Below the pieces are notes generated by a model. That model was given only the letters and a program-made list of their open reading frames with translations. It was not told the DNA's origin and made no database searches. Source: an uncultured Pelagibacteraceae bacterium (GTDB taxonomy: Bacteria > Pseudomonadota > Alphaproteobacteria > Pelagibacterales > Pelagibacteraceae). From it: a stretch of 32,932 nucleotides of DNA. Position numbers and translations under genes: made by a program. Location: positions 1 to 32,932 of the forward strand of contig CACEDU010000009.1 in assembly GCA_902558435.1 (NCBI GenBank). The letters run 5' to 3'. Each line of letters begins with the position of its first letter. The stretch's first letter is position 1. This document shows, piece by piece, positions 16,372-25,538 of this stretch.

Positions 16372-19248
16372 TTAAGCTGTTTTTTTAAATTTATTATCTA
16401 ATAATGGTTTTAAAAATTTACCAGTATAGCTATCTTTAACATTAACAATTTCCTCAGGTTTCCCCTCAGCTATTATATTACCACCCTTCACACCGCCATC
16501 AGGACCCATATCTACAATATAATCTGCAGTTTTTATTACATCTAGGTTGTGCTCAATAACTACAACTGTATTTCCTGTTGCAACAAAAGTATGGAGTATT
16601 TCTAACAGTTTTTTAATATCATGTTGATGCAATCCAGTAGTTGGTTCATCCAATATATAAATAGTTCTTCCTGTTGATCTTTTTGACAACTCTTTTGCTA
16701 GCTTAATTCTTTGCGCCTCTCCACCAGATAGAGTAGTTGCCTGCTGACCAATTTTTATATAGCCCAATCCAACTTTTTTAAGTGTTAATAATTTAGTCTT
16801 TATATTTGAAATATTTTCAAAATATTCACAACCTTCATCTACAGTCATATTTAAAACGTCTGCAATACTTTTATCTTTAAATTTTATCTCTAATGTTTCT
16901 CTATTGTATCTTGTACCTTTGCATTCATCGCAAGTTATGTATACATCAGGTAAAAAGTGCATCTCGTATGTTATTACTCCATCCCCCTCACAGGCTTCAC
17001 ATCGACCTCCTTTGACATTAAACGAAAATCTACCGGGTTTATAACCTCTACTTTTTGACTCTGGCAAATTAGTAAACCAATCTCTTATAGGTCCAAAAGC
17101 TCCAGTGTAAGTTGCAGGATTTGATCTTGGAGTTCTTCCAATTGGTGATTGATCAATGTCAATAATTTTGTCTACTAATTCAATTCCTTTAAAACCTCTA
17201 AATGGTTTAGGTATTTTTCTGGATTTATTATTATTTAAAGTAAGGTTTAAAGCATTGTAAAGCGTTTGAAGTATTAGGGTAGATTTACCACTACCAGATA
17301 CACCAGTAACACATGTAAAACTTCCTAATGGGATTTTAAGATTCACGTTATTTAAATTATTTCCACTTGCACCATTAATTTCTAAAAATCTACCATTCTT
17401 TGCTAATCTTCTATTTCTTGGGATAGGTATATAACTCTTATTTGATAAGTATCTTCCAGTAATGCTTTTGTCATTATCAAGAATATCTTTATAAGAACCT
17501 TGAGCTATTACTTCTCCACCTTTATTTCCAGCTTCAGGTCCAAGATCAATTATATGGTCAGCATTTTCCATTGTTTCAGTATCATGCTCAACCACAATTA
17601 CAGTATTTCCTAAATCTCTTAATCTTTTTAATGCATTAATTAACTTTACGTTATCTTTTTGGTGCAAACCTATAGATGGTTCATCAAGAACATATAATAC
17701 ACCAGTTAATCCAGATCCTATTTGAGATGCTAATCTAATTCTTTGTGCTTCACCTCCTGACAATGTTCCAGACTCTCTAGATAATGTTAAGTAATCAAGC
17801 CCAACATTTAATAAAAAGTTTAATCTCTCATTAATTTCTTTAAGTATGTGTTGAGCTATTTTTAATTGCCTTTTATCTAATTTAGTTTCAAGTGATTTAA
17901 ACCAATCTTTTGCATCGTAAATTGATTTTTCAGTAACCTCGCTAATGTTAAGATCATTAATTTTTACGCATAAAGCTTCATCTTTTAATCTGTGTCCATT
18001 ACATCTTTCACATTTTGTATCAGACTGATATTGTGAAATTTCTTCTCTTTTCCAATCACTATCTGTTTCTAAAAACCTTCTTTCTAGGTTATTTACTACA
18101 CCTTCAAATGTTTTTTTATGTGAATATTTTTCATACCCATCATCATAAGAAAATTTTATTTCCTCATCGTCTGAACCAAAAAGAATTACATCTTTGATCT
18201 TCTTTGGTAGTTTTGACCATCTATCATTCAATGAAAAACCATAGTGTTTTGCTATAGAAGCTAATGTTTGTGCATAATATAATGATGATGATTTTGACCA
18301 AGGTTCAATTGCTCCATCTGCAATAGTTTTTTTTTCATCAGGAATTACTAATTTAGGATCAACATTTAATTTAACACCTATACCCTCACATTCTTCACAT
18401 GCACCATATGGACTATTAAAAGAGAACAGTCTTGGTTCTATTTCCTCAATTGTAAAACCACTCTCTGGACATGCAAATTTTGTTGAAAAAATTAAATTTT
18501 CAACTTTTCTAAATTTTTTTGGTAGTGTTTCATCTTCATACTCTACAAACATTAGTCCATTTGCTAGATTTACAGCTGTCTCAACACTTTCAGCCAATCT
18601 ATTACCTAATGATGCATTCAAAACTATCCTATCAACTAAAACTGAGATATCGTGTTTAAGTTTTTTATTTAATTCTGGAACATCATCAATTTCATATAAT
18701 TTATTATCTACTTTAATCTTTCTAAAGCCTCTTTTTTTATAACCAAGTATATCTTTTCGATATTCTCCTTTTCTTCCTCTTACAACTGGAGCATATAAAT
18801 AAATTGTAGATTTTTTTGGAAGAGTTTTGATTTTGTCTACTATTTGACTAATTGTTTGTGAAGTAATTGGTAAACCTGTAAATGGAGAGTAGGGTATACC
18901 TGCTCTTGCATAAAGTACTCTCATATAGTCATAAATTTCTGTGACAGTTGCTACAGTAGATCTTGGGTTTTTAGATGTATTTTTTTGCTCTATAGAGATT
19001 GCTGGACTTAAACCTTCAATTAAATCTACGTTTGGTTTTTTCATTTTATCTAGAAATTGTCTTGCGTACGCAGACAAACTTTCAACATATCTTCGCTGAC
19101 CCTCTGCGTAGACTGTATCGAATGCTAATGAAGATTTACCAGACCCAGATAACCCTGTAATAACAACAAATTTTTCTTTTGGAATCTCGAGCGTTATATT
19201 CTTCAAATTGTGCTCTTTTGCACCCTTAATAACTATCTTTTTAAGCAT
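16372..19248 (-). CDS. uvrA: Excinuclease ABC subunit A
   Basis: The 958-residue damage sensor of nucleotide-excision repair has two ABC ATPase modules. They show Walker A loops G-L-S-G-S-G-K-S-S (32-40) and G-V-S-G-S-G-K-S-T (649-657), signature L-S-G-G-E-A-Q-R-I (496-504) with a second copy near the C-terminus, and D-E-P-S-I-G-L-H and D-E-P-T-T-G-L-H Walker B regions. The C-terminal zinc finger keeps both CxxC pairs (C-E-A-C, C-D-E-C). The first zinc site reads C260-x-x-S263 plus C284/C287, a Cys-to-Ser change I recall as common in alphaproteobacterial UvrA. It diverges from ssb, a frequent arrangement. Confidence 0.97.
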   Translation of the reverse strand: MLKKIVIKGAKEHNLKNITLEIPKEKFVVITGLSGSGKSSLAFDTVYAEGQRRYVESLSAYARQFLDKMKKPNVDLIEGLSPAISIEQKNTSKNPRSTVATVTEIYDYMRVLYARAGIPYSPFTGLPITSQTISQIVDKIKTLPKKSTIYLYAPVVRGRKGEYRKDILGYKKRGFRKIKVDNKLYEIDDVPELNKKLKHDISVLVDRIVLNASLGNRLAESVETAVNLANGLMFVEYEDETLPKKFRKVENLIFSTKFACPESGFTIEEIEPRLFSFNSPYGACEECEGIGVKLNVDPKLVIPDEKKTIADGAIEPWSKSSSLYYAQTLASIAKHYGFSLNDRWSKLPKKIKDVILFGSDDEEIKFSYDDGYEKYSHKKTFEGVVNNLERRFLETDSDWKREEISQYQSDTKCERCNGHRLKDEALCVKINDLNISEVTEKSIYDAKDWFKSLETKLDKRQLKIAQHILKEINERLNFLLNVGLDYLTLSRESGTLSGGEAQRIRLASQIGSGLTGVLYVLDEPSIGLHQKDNVKLINALKRLRDLGNTVIVVEHDTETMENADHIIDLGPEAGNKGGEVIAQGSYKDILDNDKSITGRYLSNKSYIPIPRNRRLAKNGRFLEINGASGNNLNNVNLKIPLGSFTCVTGVSGSGKSTLILQTLYNALNLTLNNNKSRKIPKPFRGFKGIELVDKIIDIDQSPIGRTPRSNPATYTGAFGPIRDWFTNLPESKSRGYKPGRFSFNVKGGRCEACEGDGVITYEMHFLPDVYITCDECKGTRYNRETLEIKFKDKSIADVLNMTVDEGCEYFENISNIKTKLLTLKKVGLGYIKIGQQATTLSGGEAQRIKLAKELSKRSTGRTIYILDEPTTGLHQHDIKKLLEILHTFVATGNTVVVIEHNLDVIKTADYIVDMGPDGGVKGGNIIAEGKPEEIVNVKDSYTGKFLKPLLDNKFKKTA

Positions 19249-19275
19249 AATTTTTGTTGCTTTAGATTAATAAAA

Positions 19276-19304
19276 TTAATATTCAAGTTATTTAGTGATA
19301 TAAT
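19276..19304 (+). promoter_or_regulatory. Candidate ssb-gyrA promoter with extended -10
   Basis: Inside the 80-bp uvrA/ssb divergent spacer, TGATATAAT at 19296-19304 gives a perfect -10 hexamer with the extended TG motif. A weak TTAATA (4/6) lies 17 bp upstream at 19276-19281. Initiation near 19311 would leave a leader of about 18 bases before ssb. I see no GTTC-N7-GTTC alphaproteobacterial LexA box in the spacer, so SOS control of uvrA or ssb is not supported here. Confidence 0.5.
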
Positions 19305-19328
19305 AAACATTCTTATTATTAAAATATT

Positions 19329-19778
19329 ATGGCTGGTAGTTTAAATAAAGTATTATTAATTGGTCGTTTAGGCGCAGATCCAGAAGTTAAACAAATGGTT
19401 AACGGTAAAAGTGTAGCACGATTAAGTTTAGCAACAAGTCAATCCTGGAAAGATAAAAATACAGGTGAAAAAAAAGAAAAAACCGAATGGCATAGAATCG
19501 TTGTTTTTAATGAAGGATTAGTTAACGTTGTTCAACAATATCTAAAAAAAGGAGCACAAGTATACGTTGAGGGACAGCTATCAACAAGAAAATGGAAAGA
19601 CGAGCAAAGTGGACAAGATAAGTACTCAACTGAAATACTAATACAAGGTTATAATTCATCTTTAACAATGTTAGGAGGTGGCAATCAAAATAATATTGGA
19701 TCACAAGAAAGTAAACAAAGTTTTGATGATAGCCCTGCACCTGATCAAAGTGGCTTAGACGACGATATTCCATTTTAA
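19329..19778 (+). CDS. ssb: Single-stranded DNA-binding protein
   Basis: The 149-residue protein has an N-terminal OB fold (about 5-115) starting [10 protein letters not shown], with W-H-R-I-V-V-F near 58-64. A Gln/Asn/Ser-rich linker leads to the acidic tip D-D-D-I-P-F that docks SSB-interacting repair and replication proteins. It coats single-stranded DNA as a tetramer. Divergent from uvrA and 5 bp before gyrA, so probably co-transcribed with gyrA. Confidence 0.96.
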   Translation: MAGSLNKVLLIGRLGADPEVKQMVNGKSVARLSLATSQSWKDKNTGEKKEKTEWHRIVVFNEGLVNVVQQYLKKGAQVYVEGQLSTRKWKDEQSGQDKYSTEILIQGYNSSLTMLGGGNQNNIGSQESKQSFDDSPAPDQSGLDDDIPF

Positions 19779-19783
19779 ATAAC

Positions 19784-22366
19784 ATGGAAAAAAACGAAAT
19801 TCCAAAAATAAATAATAATATCAAACCAATCTCAATGTATGATGAGATGAGTTCATCATATTTATCTTATGCTATGAGCGTTATTGTTAGTAGGGCATTA
19901 CCTGATATTAGAGATGGATTAAAACCAGTTCACAGAAGAATTATTTATGCCATGCACAAAGGCGGTTTTGATTGGTCAAAACAATTTAGAAAATCTGCAA
20001 GAATTGTTGGAGATGTAATTGGTAAATATCATCCACATGGAGATCAAGCAGTTTATGATGCTCTAGTCAGAATGGTTCAAGAATTTTCAATGAGTTTACC
20101 ATTAGTTGATGGACAAGGTAATTTTGGTTCTATCGACGGAGACCCACCTGCAGCAATGAGGTATACTGAGACTAAGCTTGCTAAAGTTTCGCAGTTTTTA
20201 ATTGACGATATAGAAAAAAATACAGTGGCTTTTAAAAGTAATTATGATGAAACTGAGCAAGAACCTGTTGTACTACCTGCTCAATATCCAAATCTCTTAG
20301 TAAATGGTGCGGGCGGCATCGCGGTTGGAATGGCTACAAGTATACCACCCCATAATTTAGGTGAGGTTGTAGATGGAACTTTAGCCCTTATCAAAAACAA
20401 AGATATTAAAATAAACGAATTAATGAAACATATCCCTGGACCAGATTTTCCAACGGGGGGAATGATAATTGGTAAAGATATAATCAAACAAGGCTATAAA
20501 ACTGGAAGAGGATCTTTTAAAATAAGAGGTGAAATATCAGTTGAAAATTTAAAAAATGGAAAAGATAGACTTGTAGTTTCGTCTATACCTTATCAAATCA
20601 ACAAATCTAATTTGAATGAGAGAATTGCAGAATTAGTGAGAGACAAAAAAATTGAAGGCATAAGCGATATAAGAGACGAGTCTAATAGCGAAGGTATACG
20701 AGTGTCTATAGATCTGAGAAGAAATGTTGAGCCAGAAACTGTTAAGAGACAATTGTATAAGTACACATCAATAGAGTCATCATTTGGTTTTAATTCTTTA
20801 GCAATTGTTGATCAAAAACCAAAGACTTGCAATCTTAAAGATTTTTTAGAAAATTTTTTAAAATTTAGAGAAGATGTAGTTATAAAAAGAACTAAATTTG
20901 ATCTTAAAAAAGCAGAAGATAGAGTCCACATTTTATTAGGTTTATCTGTAAGTGTAGAAAATATTGATAAAGTTATAAAAATAATTAGATCATCAAAAAA
21001 TCCAGAGGAAGCAAAAAATTCACTTCTAAAAACAGCTTGGAAAATTAATAAAGCGTCAAAACTTATAAAATTAGTTGATAGCAAAAATTATAAAGGAAAA
21101 TATATTCTATCTCTTGATCAAGTCATATCAATATTAGAGCTAAGATTACAAAAATTGACCGCTATAGGTATTAATGAAATAGAATTAGAAATTAAAAAAT
21201 TAGCTGAAGAGATTTTTAAATATAAAAAAATAATAAATTCTAAAACAGAATTATTAAGAGTAATAAGTAATGATCTTAAGACGATAAAAGATAAATTTTC
21301 AGTCCCACGAAGAACTAAAATTATAGATGCTGTTTTAAATTATGACATTGAAGAAACAATCCAAAAAGAGTCTGTTATAATAACTATTACACTGCAAGGA
21401 TATATCAAAAGAGGAGCCTTAAGTGGCGTTAAACAGCAAAAAAGAGGTGGAAAAGGAAAAACAGGAATTAAAACAAGAGAAGAAGACTCAGTAGTTCAAA
21501 CATTGTCAGTAGATACGCATACGTCATTATTATTTTTTTCTACTGAGGGTTTGGCTTATAAAGTGAAAGCCTGGAAAATACCTGAAGGTTCAGCTTCATC
21601 TAAAGGAAAATCACTGTTTAATATTTTGCCTCTAAAAAATCATCAGTCTATAAGTTCGATTATGCCATATCCTGATGAAGCCGTTGATAAAAAAAATATG
21701 CATATAATATTTGCTACTAGTAAAGGAAAAATTAGAAAAAATAACCTTGAAGATTTTTCATCAATTAATGCCTCTGGCAAAATAGCAATGAAACTAGACT
21801 CAGATGATAAAATCGTAGGTGTAAAGATATGTACTGATGATCAGGATATAATGTTAAATACAAAATTTGGTAAATGTATTAGGTTTGAATCAAAAAAATT
21901 GAGACTCTTTAAAGGAAGATCTTCTAAAGGTATAAGAGGAATTAATCTAACCGAAAAAGATACTATTGTCTCATTATCTATCATTGATAAAGACATCATT
22001 AAAAAAAGTAAAACTCAGACAAAAGATGAAAAATCAGAGGTTAAAGCTAAAGAAAAATTTATTTTATCAATTACAGAAAATGGTTATGGTAAAAGAACTT
22101 CCCATTATGATTTTAGAGTAACAAATAGAGGAGGAAAGGGTATAATAGGAATTGTAAATTCTCCAAGGAACGGCAATGTGTCATCTTCGTTTCCTGTTTT
22201 TGATGGTGATCAAATACTAATTTCTACTAATAAAGGTAGAGTTATAAGAACAGCTGTTAAGGAAATAAGAATAGCTGGAAGAAATACCCAAGGAGTAAGA
22301 ATTATTAAATTAACTGGTGATGAAAAGGTAGTTTCTTCAATTAAATTAGATGATAACTTAGTTTAA
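19784..22366 (+). CDS. gyrA: DNA gyrase subunit A
   Basis: The 860-residue breakage-reunion subunit introduces negative supercoils with GyrB. The catalytic Tyr is Y127 in A-A-M-R-Y-T-E, and the quinolone-determining region starts H-P-H-G-D (83-87). The GyrA box Q-K-R-G-G-K-G (552-558), needed for DNA wrapping, identifies it as GyrA and not ParC. Position 88, equivalent to E. coli Ser83, is Gln. The C-terminal beta-pinwheel carries a Lys-rich insertion around 745-760. The stop shares a base with the coaD start (TAATG). Confidence 0.97.
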   Translation: MEKNEIPKINNNIKPISMYDEMSSSYLSYAMSVIVSRALPDIRDGLKPVHRRIIYAMHKGGFDWSKQFRKSARIVGDVIGKYHPHGDQAVYDALVRMVQEFSMSLPLVDGQGNFGSIDGDPPAAMRYTETKLAKVSQFLIDDIEKNTVAFKSNYDETEQEPVVLPAQYPNLLVNGAGGIAVGMATSIPPHNLGEVVDGTLALIKNKDIKINELMKHIPGPDFPTGGMIIGKDIIKQGYKTGRGSFKIRGEISVENLKNGKDRLVVSSIPYQINKSNLNERIAELVRDKKIEGISDIRDESNSEGIRVSIDLRRNVEPETVKRQLYKYTSIESSFGFNSLAIVDQKPKTCNLKDFLENFLKFREDVVIKRTKFDLKKAEDRVHILLGLSVSVENIDKVIKIIRSSKNPEEAKNSLLKTAWKINKASKLIKLVDSKNYKGKYILSLDQVISILELRLQKLTAIGINEIELEIKKLAEEIFKYKKIINSKTELLRVISNDLKTIKDKFSVPRRTKIIDAVLNYDIEETIQKESVIITITLQGYIKRGALSGVKQQKRGGKGKTGIKTREEDSVVQTLSVDTHTSLLFFSTEGLAYKVKAWKIPEGSASSKGKSLFNILPLKNHQSISSIMPYPDEAVDKKNMHIIFATSKGKIRKNNLEDFSSINASGKIAMKLDSDDKIVGVKICTDDQDIMLNTKFGKCIRFESKKLRLFKGRSSKGIRGINLTEKDTIVSLSIIDKDIIKKSKTQTKDEKSEVKAKEKFILSITENGYGKRTSHYDFRVTNRGGKGIIGIVNSPRNGNVSSSFPVFDGDQILISTNKGRVIRTAVKEIRIAGRNTQGVRIIKLTGDEKVVSSIKLDDNLV

Positions 22367-22860
22367 TGAAAAATATTGCAATATATCCAGGAACATTTGA
22401 TCCTATAACTAACGGTCATATTGATGTTATAAAAAAGGCTTTAAAATTAACTGATAAAATTATTGTTGGTATTTCTGATGGTAACGAGAAAAATTTTTTA
22501 TTTCCAATTGATGAAAGATTAAAAATTGTTACCAAAGCCCTGTATAGTGACTTAGGACTTCCAAAAAATAGAATTCAGGTGATTAAATTTAATTCTCTTA
22601 CAACTGAATTATGTAAAAAATATAAATCGAATTTAATTCTTAGAGGTTTGAGAGCTGTTTCAGATTTTGAATATGAATTTCAATTAGCTGGTATGAATAG
22701 AAAATTAAATAATAAAGTTGAAACAGTTTTTCTTATGTCAGATGTTGAAAATCAGATTATATCCTCGAGATTTGTTAAAGAAATAGCTCAACATAAAGGC
22801 GATTTAAAGAAATTTACAACCAAAAGTACGATTAAGTCATTAAAAGAGATTTATGCTTAA
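22366..22860 (+). CDS. coaD: Phosphopantetheine adenylyltransferase
   Basis: The 164-residue nucleotidyltransferase makes dephospho-CoA from ATP and 4'-phosphopantetheine, the fourth step of CoA synthesis. It shows P-G-T-F-D-P-I-T-N-G-H (8-18), with the HxGH-type ATP site as T-N-G-H, R-G-L-R (near 93) for substrate binding, and the C-terminal I-S-S-R-F-V-K-E-I in place of the usual I-S-S-T/S. It is coupled to gyrA by TAATG and overlaps the cyclophilin gene by 8 bp. Confidence 0.95.
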   Translation: MKNIAIYPGTFDPITNGHIDVIKKALKLTDKIIVGISDGNEKNFLFPIDERLKIVTKALYSDLGLPKNRIQVIKFNSLTTELCKKYKSNLILRGLRAVSDFEYEFQLAGMNRKLNNKVETVFLMSDVENQIISSRFVKEIAQHKGDLKKFTTKSTIKSLKEIYA

Positions 22861-23410
22861 AAGAATTAGTATCTTTATTATATCAATATTTTTATTAACA
22901 ACAGCTTTAAACGCAAAGGAGAACACAATGATACTTAAATTAAAAAATGGAGATGTAAAAATAGAATTGTTTCCAGATGTAGCACCTAATCATGTAAAAA
23001 GAATTACTGAGTTAGCAAACAGTGGCAAATATGATGGAGTAGTATTTCATAGAGTTATTGATGGTTTTATGGCTCAAACCGGAGATGTTCAATTTGGAAA
23101 TTCATCATCTGGTGATTTTAACTTGAGTAGAGCTGGCATGGGCGGTTCCGATTTGCCAGATCTTAAAGAAGAGTTTAATGATTTACCACATGAGAGAGGT
23201 ACTTTGTCTATGGCAAGATCTTCAGATCCAAATAGTGCAAATAGTCAGTTCTTTATTTGTTTTGGTCCTACACCTCATCTTGATAGACAGTATACAGTAT
23301 TTGGAAAAGTAATAGAGGGTATGGATTTTGTTGATATGATCACTAAAGGTGATGGTCCTAATGGATCAGTTTCTAACCCAGACAAAATTATTAGCTTTAA
23401 ATCCGAGTAG
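22853..23410 (+). CDS. ppiA: Cyclophilin-type peptidyl-prolyl isomerase with signal peptide and an internal start
   Basis: The 185-residue cyclophilin has a signal peptide (basic start, hydrophobic 5-17, likely cleavage after A-L-N-A at 21), giving a periplasmic foldase. The active-site Arg is R67 in F-H-R-V-I-D-G-F-M-A-Q-T-G-D, and S-Q-F-F-I at 131-135 completes the pocket. The first ATG (22853) overlaps coaD by 8 bp and lacks a clear ribosome binding site. A second in-frame ATG at 22928 (M26) is preceded by AAGGAG at 22916-22921 with 6-bp spacing. It would give a complete cytoplasmic cyclophilin starting M-I-L-K-L-K-N-G-D, so two products from one gene are plausible. Confidence 0.9.
   Translation: MLKRISIFIISIFLLTTALNAKENTMILKLKNGDVKIELFPDVAPNHVKRITELANSGKYDGVVFHRVIDGFMAQTGDVQFGNSSSGDFNLSRAGMGGSDLPDLKEEFNDLPHERGTLSMARSSDPNSANSQFFICFGPTPHLDRQYTVFGKVIEGMDFVDMITKGDGPNGSVSNPDKIISFKSE
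22916..22930 (+). promoter_or_regulatory. Internal ribosome binding site and start codon within the cyclophilin gene
   Basis: AAGGAG (22916-22921) lies 6 bp before an in-frame ATG (22928-22930), directly after the codons for the predicted signal-peptide cleavage site. The two codons forming it, AAG and GAG for Lys22-Glu23, are the G-ending forms, whereas most Lys and Glu codons around here are AAA and GAA. That hints at selection for the site itself. Confidence 0.55.
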
Positions 23411-23420
23411 AATTTAATGG

Positions 23421-24539
23421 ATGGAAGACTCAAAAAAGAATTTTTCTTTTACTGTAAAACATCAAAATAAAAATTATCGCGTTGGATTAATTCAAACTCA
23501 TCGCGGTGACATTAATACTCCCGCTTTTATGCCAGTTGGTACTCAGGCTACAGTAAAAGGAGTTTTTATAGATGATATTATTAAAACTGGCAGTGAAATA
23601 ATTCTTTCAAACACTTATCACTTAATGATTAGACCTGGCACAACAAGAATTGAAGCAGTAGGTGGGTTGCATAAATTTATGAATTGCAAACTTCCTATTT
23701 TAACCGACTCAGGTGGTTATCAAGTTATGTCATTATCTAAATTTAATAAAATTGATAAGGAGAAAGGAGCAATTTTTCAATCCCATATAGACGGTAAAAC
23801 TTTTATTTTAAGTCCTGAGGAAAGTATAAGGATTCAGAAGAAACTAAACTCAGACATTGTTATGGTTATGGATGAGTGTCCAAAAAATACTAATGATTAT
23901 AACAAAATCAAAAATTCAATGAATTTATCTACAGATTGGGCAATGCGATCCAAAGAGGAGTTTGGTAAAAATCCACACAAGGCATTATTTGGCATAGTTC
24001 AAGGTGGATTATTTAAAGATTTAAGAAATGATTCTCTAAATAAATTAATAGACATAGAATTTGATGGATACGCTATTGGTGGTCTAGCTGTGGGAGAAAC
24101 CCAACAGCAAATGTTTGATGTATTAGATGGAATTAAAGATAATTTACCAATAGATAAACCAAGGTATTTAATGGGTGTTGGAACTCCGTCTGATATATTG
24201 GGAGCAGTTAAGAGAGGAATAGACATGTTTGATTGCGTACTTCCTACAAGGTCAGGGAGAACTGGGTTAGCTTTTACTTGGAATGGAAGAATTCAAATAA
24301 GAAATTCTGAAAATAAATTAGATAATACACCCTTAGATAGTAGTGTTACTAAATTTGACTTAAATAAATACTCAAAAAACTATTTGAATCATCTTCATAA
24401 TACTAATGAAATGTTGGCTTCAATGATCTTAACATTAAATAATATAAACTTTTATCAAGAACTTATGTTCGAAATCCGAAAAAATATCAAAATGGGAACT
24501 TTTGATGAATTTCACGACAAGTATATTAATATTTTGTAA
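23421..24539 (+). CDS. tgt: Queuine/preQ1 tRNA-guanine transglycosylase lacking its zinc site
   Basis: This 372-residue TIM-barrel enzyme exchanges G34 for preQ1 in GUN-anticodon tRNAs. Compared from memory with Zymomonas TGT, the active site is intact: D96 in T-D-S-G-G-Y-Q, D151-E-C-P, G-G-L-A-V-G-E (220-226, Val224 and Cys153 of the bacterial preQ1 type), and nucleophile D271 in F-D-C-V-L-P-T-R. All four structural zinc ligands are replaced, however: the C-x-C-x2-C positions are V309, K311 and L314, and the distal His is N340. The flanking frame (I-R-N, P-L-D, Y-S-K-N-Y-L-N-H-L, F-Y-Q-E-L-M) aligns without gaps. The usual neighbour queA is absent. Confidence 0.92.
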   Translation: MEDSKKNFSFTVKHQNKNYRVGLIQTHRGDINTPAFMPVGTQATVKGVFIDDIIKTGSEIILSNTYHLMIRPGTTRIEAVGGLHKFMNCKLPILTDSGGYQVMSLSKFNKIDKEKGAIFQSHIDGKTFILSPEESIRIQKKLNSDIVMVMDECPKNTNDYNKIKNSMNLSTDWAMRSKEEFGKNPHKALFGIVQGGLFKDLRNDSLNKLIDIEFDGYAIGGLAVGETQQQMFDVLDGIKDNLPIDKPRYLMGVGTPSDILGAVKRGIDMFDCVLPTRSGRTGLAFTWNGRIQIRNSENKLDNTPLDSSVTKFDLNKYSKNYLNHLHNTNEMLASMILTLNNINFYQELMFEIRKNIKMGTFDEFHDKYINIL

Positions 24540-24549
24540 ATTTTAACCA

Positions 24550-24577
24550 TTGCCAAATATCAAAAAATCAATATAAG
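24550..24577 (+). promoter_or_regulatory. Promoter of tRNA-Lys
   Basis: TTGCCA (24550-24555, 5/6) and TATAAG (24572-24577, 5/6) are separated by 16 bp and end 12 bp before the mature tRNA 5' end. This is the best sigma-70-like pair seen in the window. Initiation near 24584 would give a very short 5' leader for RNase P. Confidence 0.6.
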
Positions 24578-24589
24578 AATTTTCGTGTT

Positions 24590-24665
<76 letters not shown>

Positions 24666-24670
24666 ACGTA

Positions 24671-25492
24671 TTAGGCAATTGGTGGGTATTTTAAAATAAC
24701 TTCATTCATCCAATTGTTAATTTGGTCAATTCTTCTGTCATTTGATGGATGAGTACTCATAAACTCAGGTGGCTCTTTTCCTTTGTTAGCTTTTTTCATC
24801 CTTTCCCATATCTTAGTAGTTTCTCTTATGTCGTAACCAGACAAAGACGAAAAAATTAATCCCAAAAAATCAGCTTCGCTCTCTTGTTTTCTTGTAAAAG
24901 GGTTCATTATTCCTATTTGAGATAATAAGCCAACTGTATTCATACCTGTTGTTTTATTTACCTGAGATATTTTACCTCCAGTAGCAATATCAATTATTCC
25001 AGTTGTTGTATTTAATAATACTGTTCTACTTGCTCTTTCAACCGAATGCTTTGCAACAGCATGAGCAATTTCATGACCCATTACAGCAGCCAAACCATCA
25101 TCATTTTTAGTTATATCTAACATACCTGTGTAAACAGCAATTTTTCCTCCAGGCATGCACCATGCGTTTTTAACTTTTTTATTATCAATTAAAATATATT
25201 CCCATGAAAAGTTTGTGGTTGGGTCATCCATATTATTCTTATAAAAATATTCAGATATTGATGTTTCTATTTTTGATCCAATTTCAATAATTTTGTTTAA
25301 ACTCTCTTTATCATCACTTAATTTAGCTTTTTGTTTTACTTTTTCATACAATTGGGCTGCTTGTGCATTTAATTTTGATTCTGGAATTAATCTCAATTGT
25401 CTTCTATCTGTGATTGGAGCAGTAGTACACGCATGTAAACCTGCAGAAAGACAGCCACAACCCATTAAATATATAAAATTTCTTCTATTCAC
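24671..25492 (-). CDS. M48-family zinc metalloprotease, lipoprotein with a twin-arginine-like signal
   Basis: The 273-residue protein carries the gluzincin motif H-E-I-A-H (140-144) and a downstream E-x-E-A-D (204-208) whose first Glu is the likely third zinc ligand. This matches the small LoiP/YcaL-like M48 peptidases that survey outer-membrane and periplasmic proteins. The N-terminus has R3-R4-N-F-I, close to the S-R-R-x-F-L Tat consensus, and a lipobox L-H-A-C with Cys22 as probable lipid anchor. TatABC is encoded earlier in the window. C-terminal S-T-H-P-S-N-D-R-R-I is typical of the family. It diverges from the DUF502 gene across 46 bp. Confidence 0.9.
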   Translation of the reverse strand: MNRRNFIYLMGCGCLSAGLHACTTAPITDRRQLRLIPESKLNAQAAQLYEKVKQKAKLSDDKESLNKIIEIGSKIETSISEYFYKNNMDDPTTNFSWEYILIDNKKVKNAWCMPGGKIAVYTGMLDITKNDDGLAAVMGHEIAHAVAKHSVERASRTVLLNTTTGIIDIATGGKISQVNKTTGMNTVGLLSQIGIMNPFTRKQESEADFLGLIFSSLSGYDIRETTKIWERMKKANKGKEPPEFMSTHPSNDRRIDQINNWMNEVILKYPPIA

Positions 25493-25508
25493 TTTTCTTA
25501 ATATTTAT

Positions 25509-25520
25509 ATTACATGTAAT
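25509..25520. promoter_or_regulatory. 12-bp perfect palindrome midway between divergent genes
   Basis: ATTACATGTAAT is a perfect palindrome whose centre lies within about one base of the middle of the 46-bp spacer between the M48 gene and the DUF502 gene. Placement suits an operator for a dimeric repressor acting on both genes. A 12-mer is short and AT-rich, so chance is possible. Confidence 0.3.
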
Positions 25521-25538
25521 TCATAATCAATTAAAGTT

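Noticed and set aside
18380..18480. First UvrA zinc site reads C-x2-S plus C-x2-C
   Set aside because: From memory the same Cys-to-Ser change is common in alphaproteobacterial UvrA (C-P-x-S-G-F-T-I), so it is a clade feature and not a new loss.
10812..21084. Longer antisense open frames within gyrA, secD and tatC-serS as overlapping genes
   Set aside because: They mirror coding composition of the sense genes, lack recognisable domains and have no spacing or promoter support.
19784..22366. Topoisomerase IV subunit ParC
   Set aside because: The intact GyrA box Q-K-R-G-G-K-G and position in the gyrA-coaD order identify gyrase.
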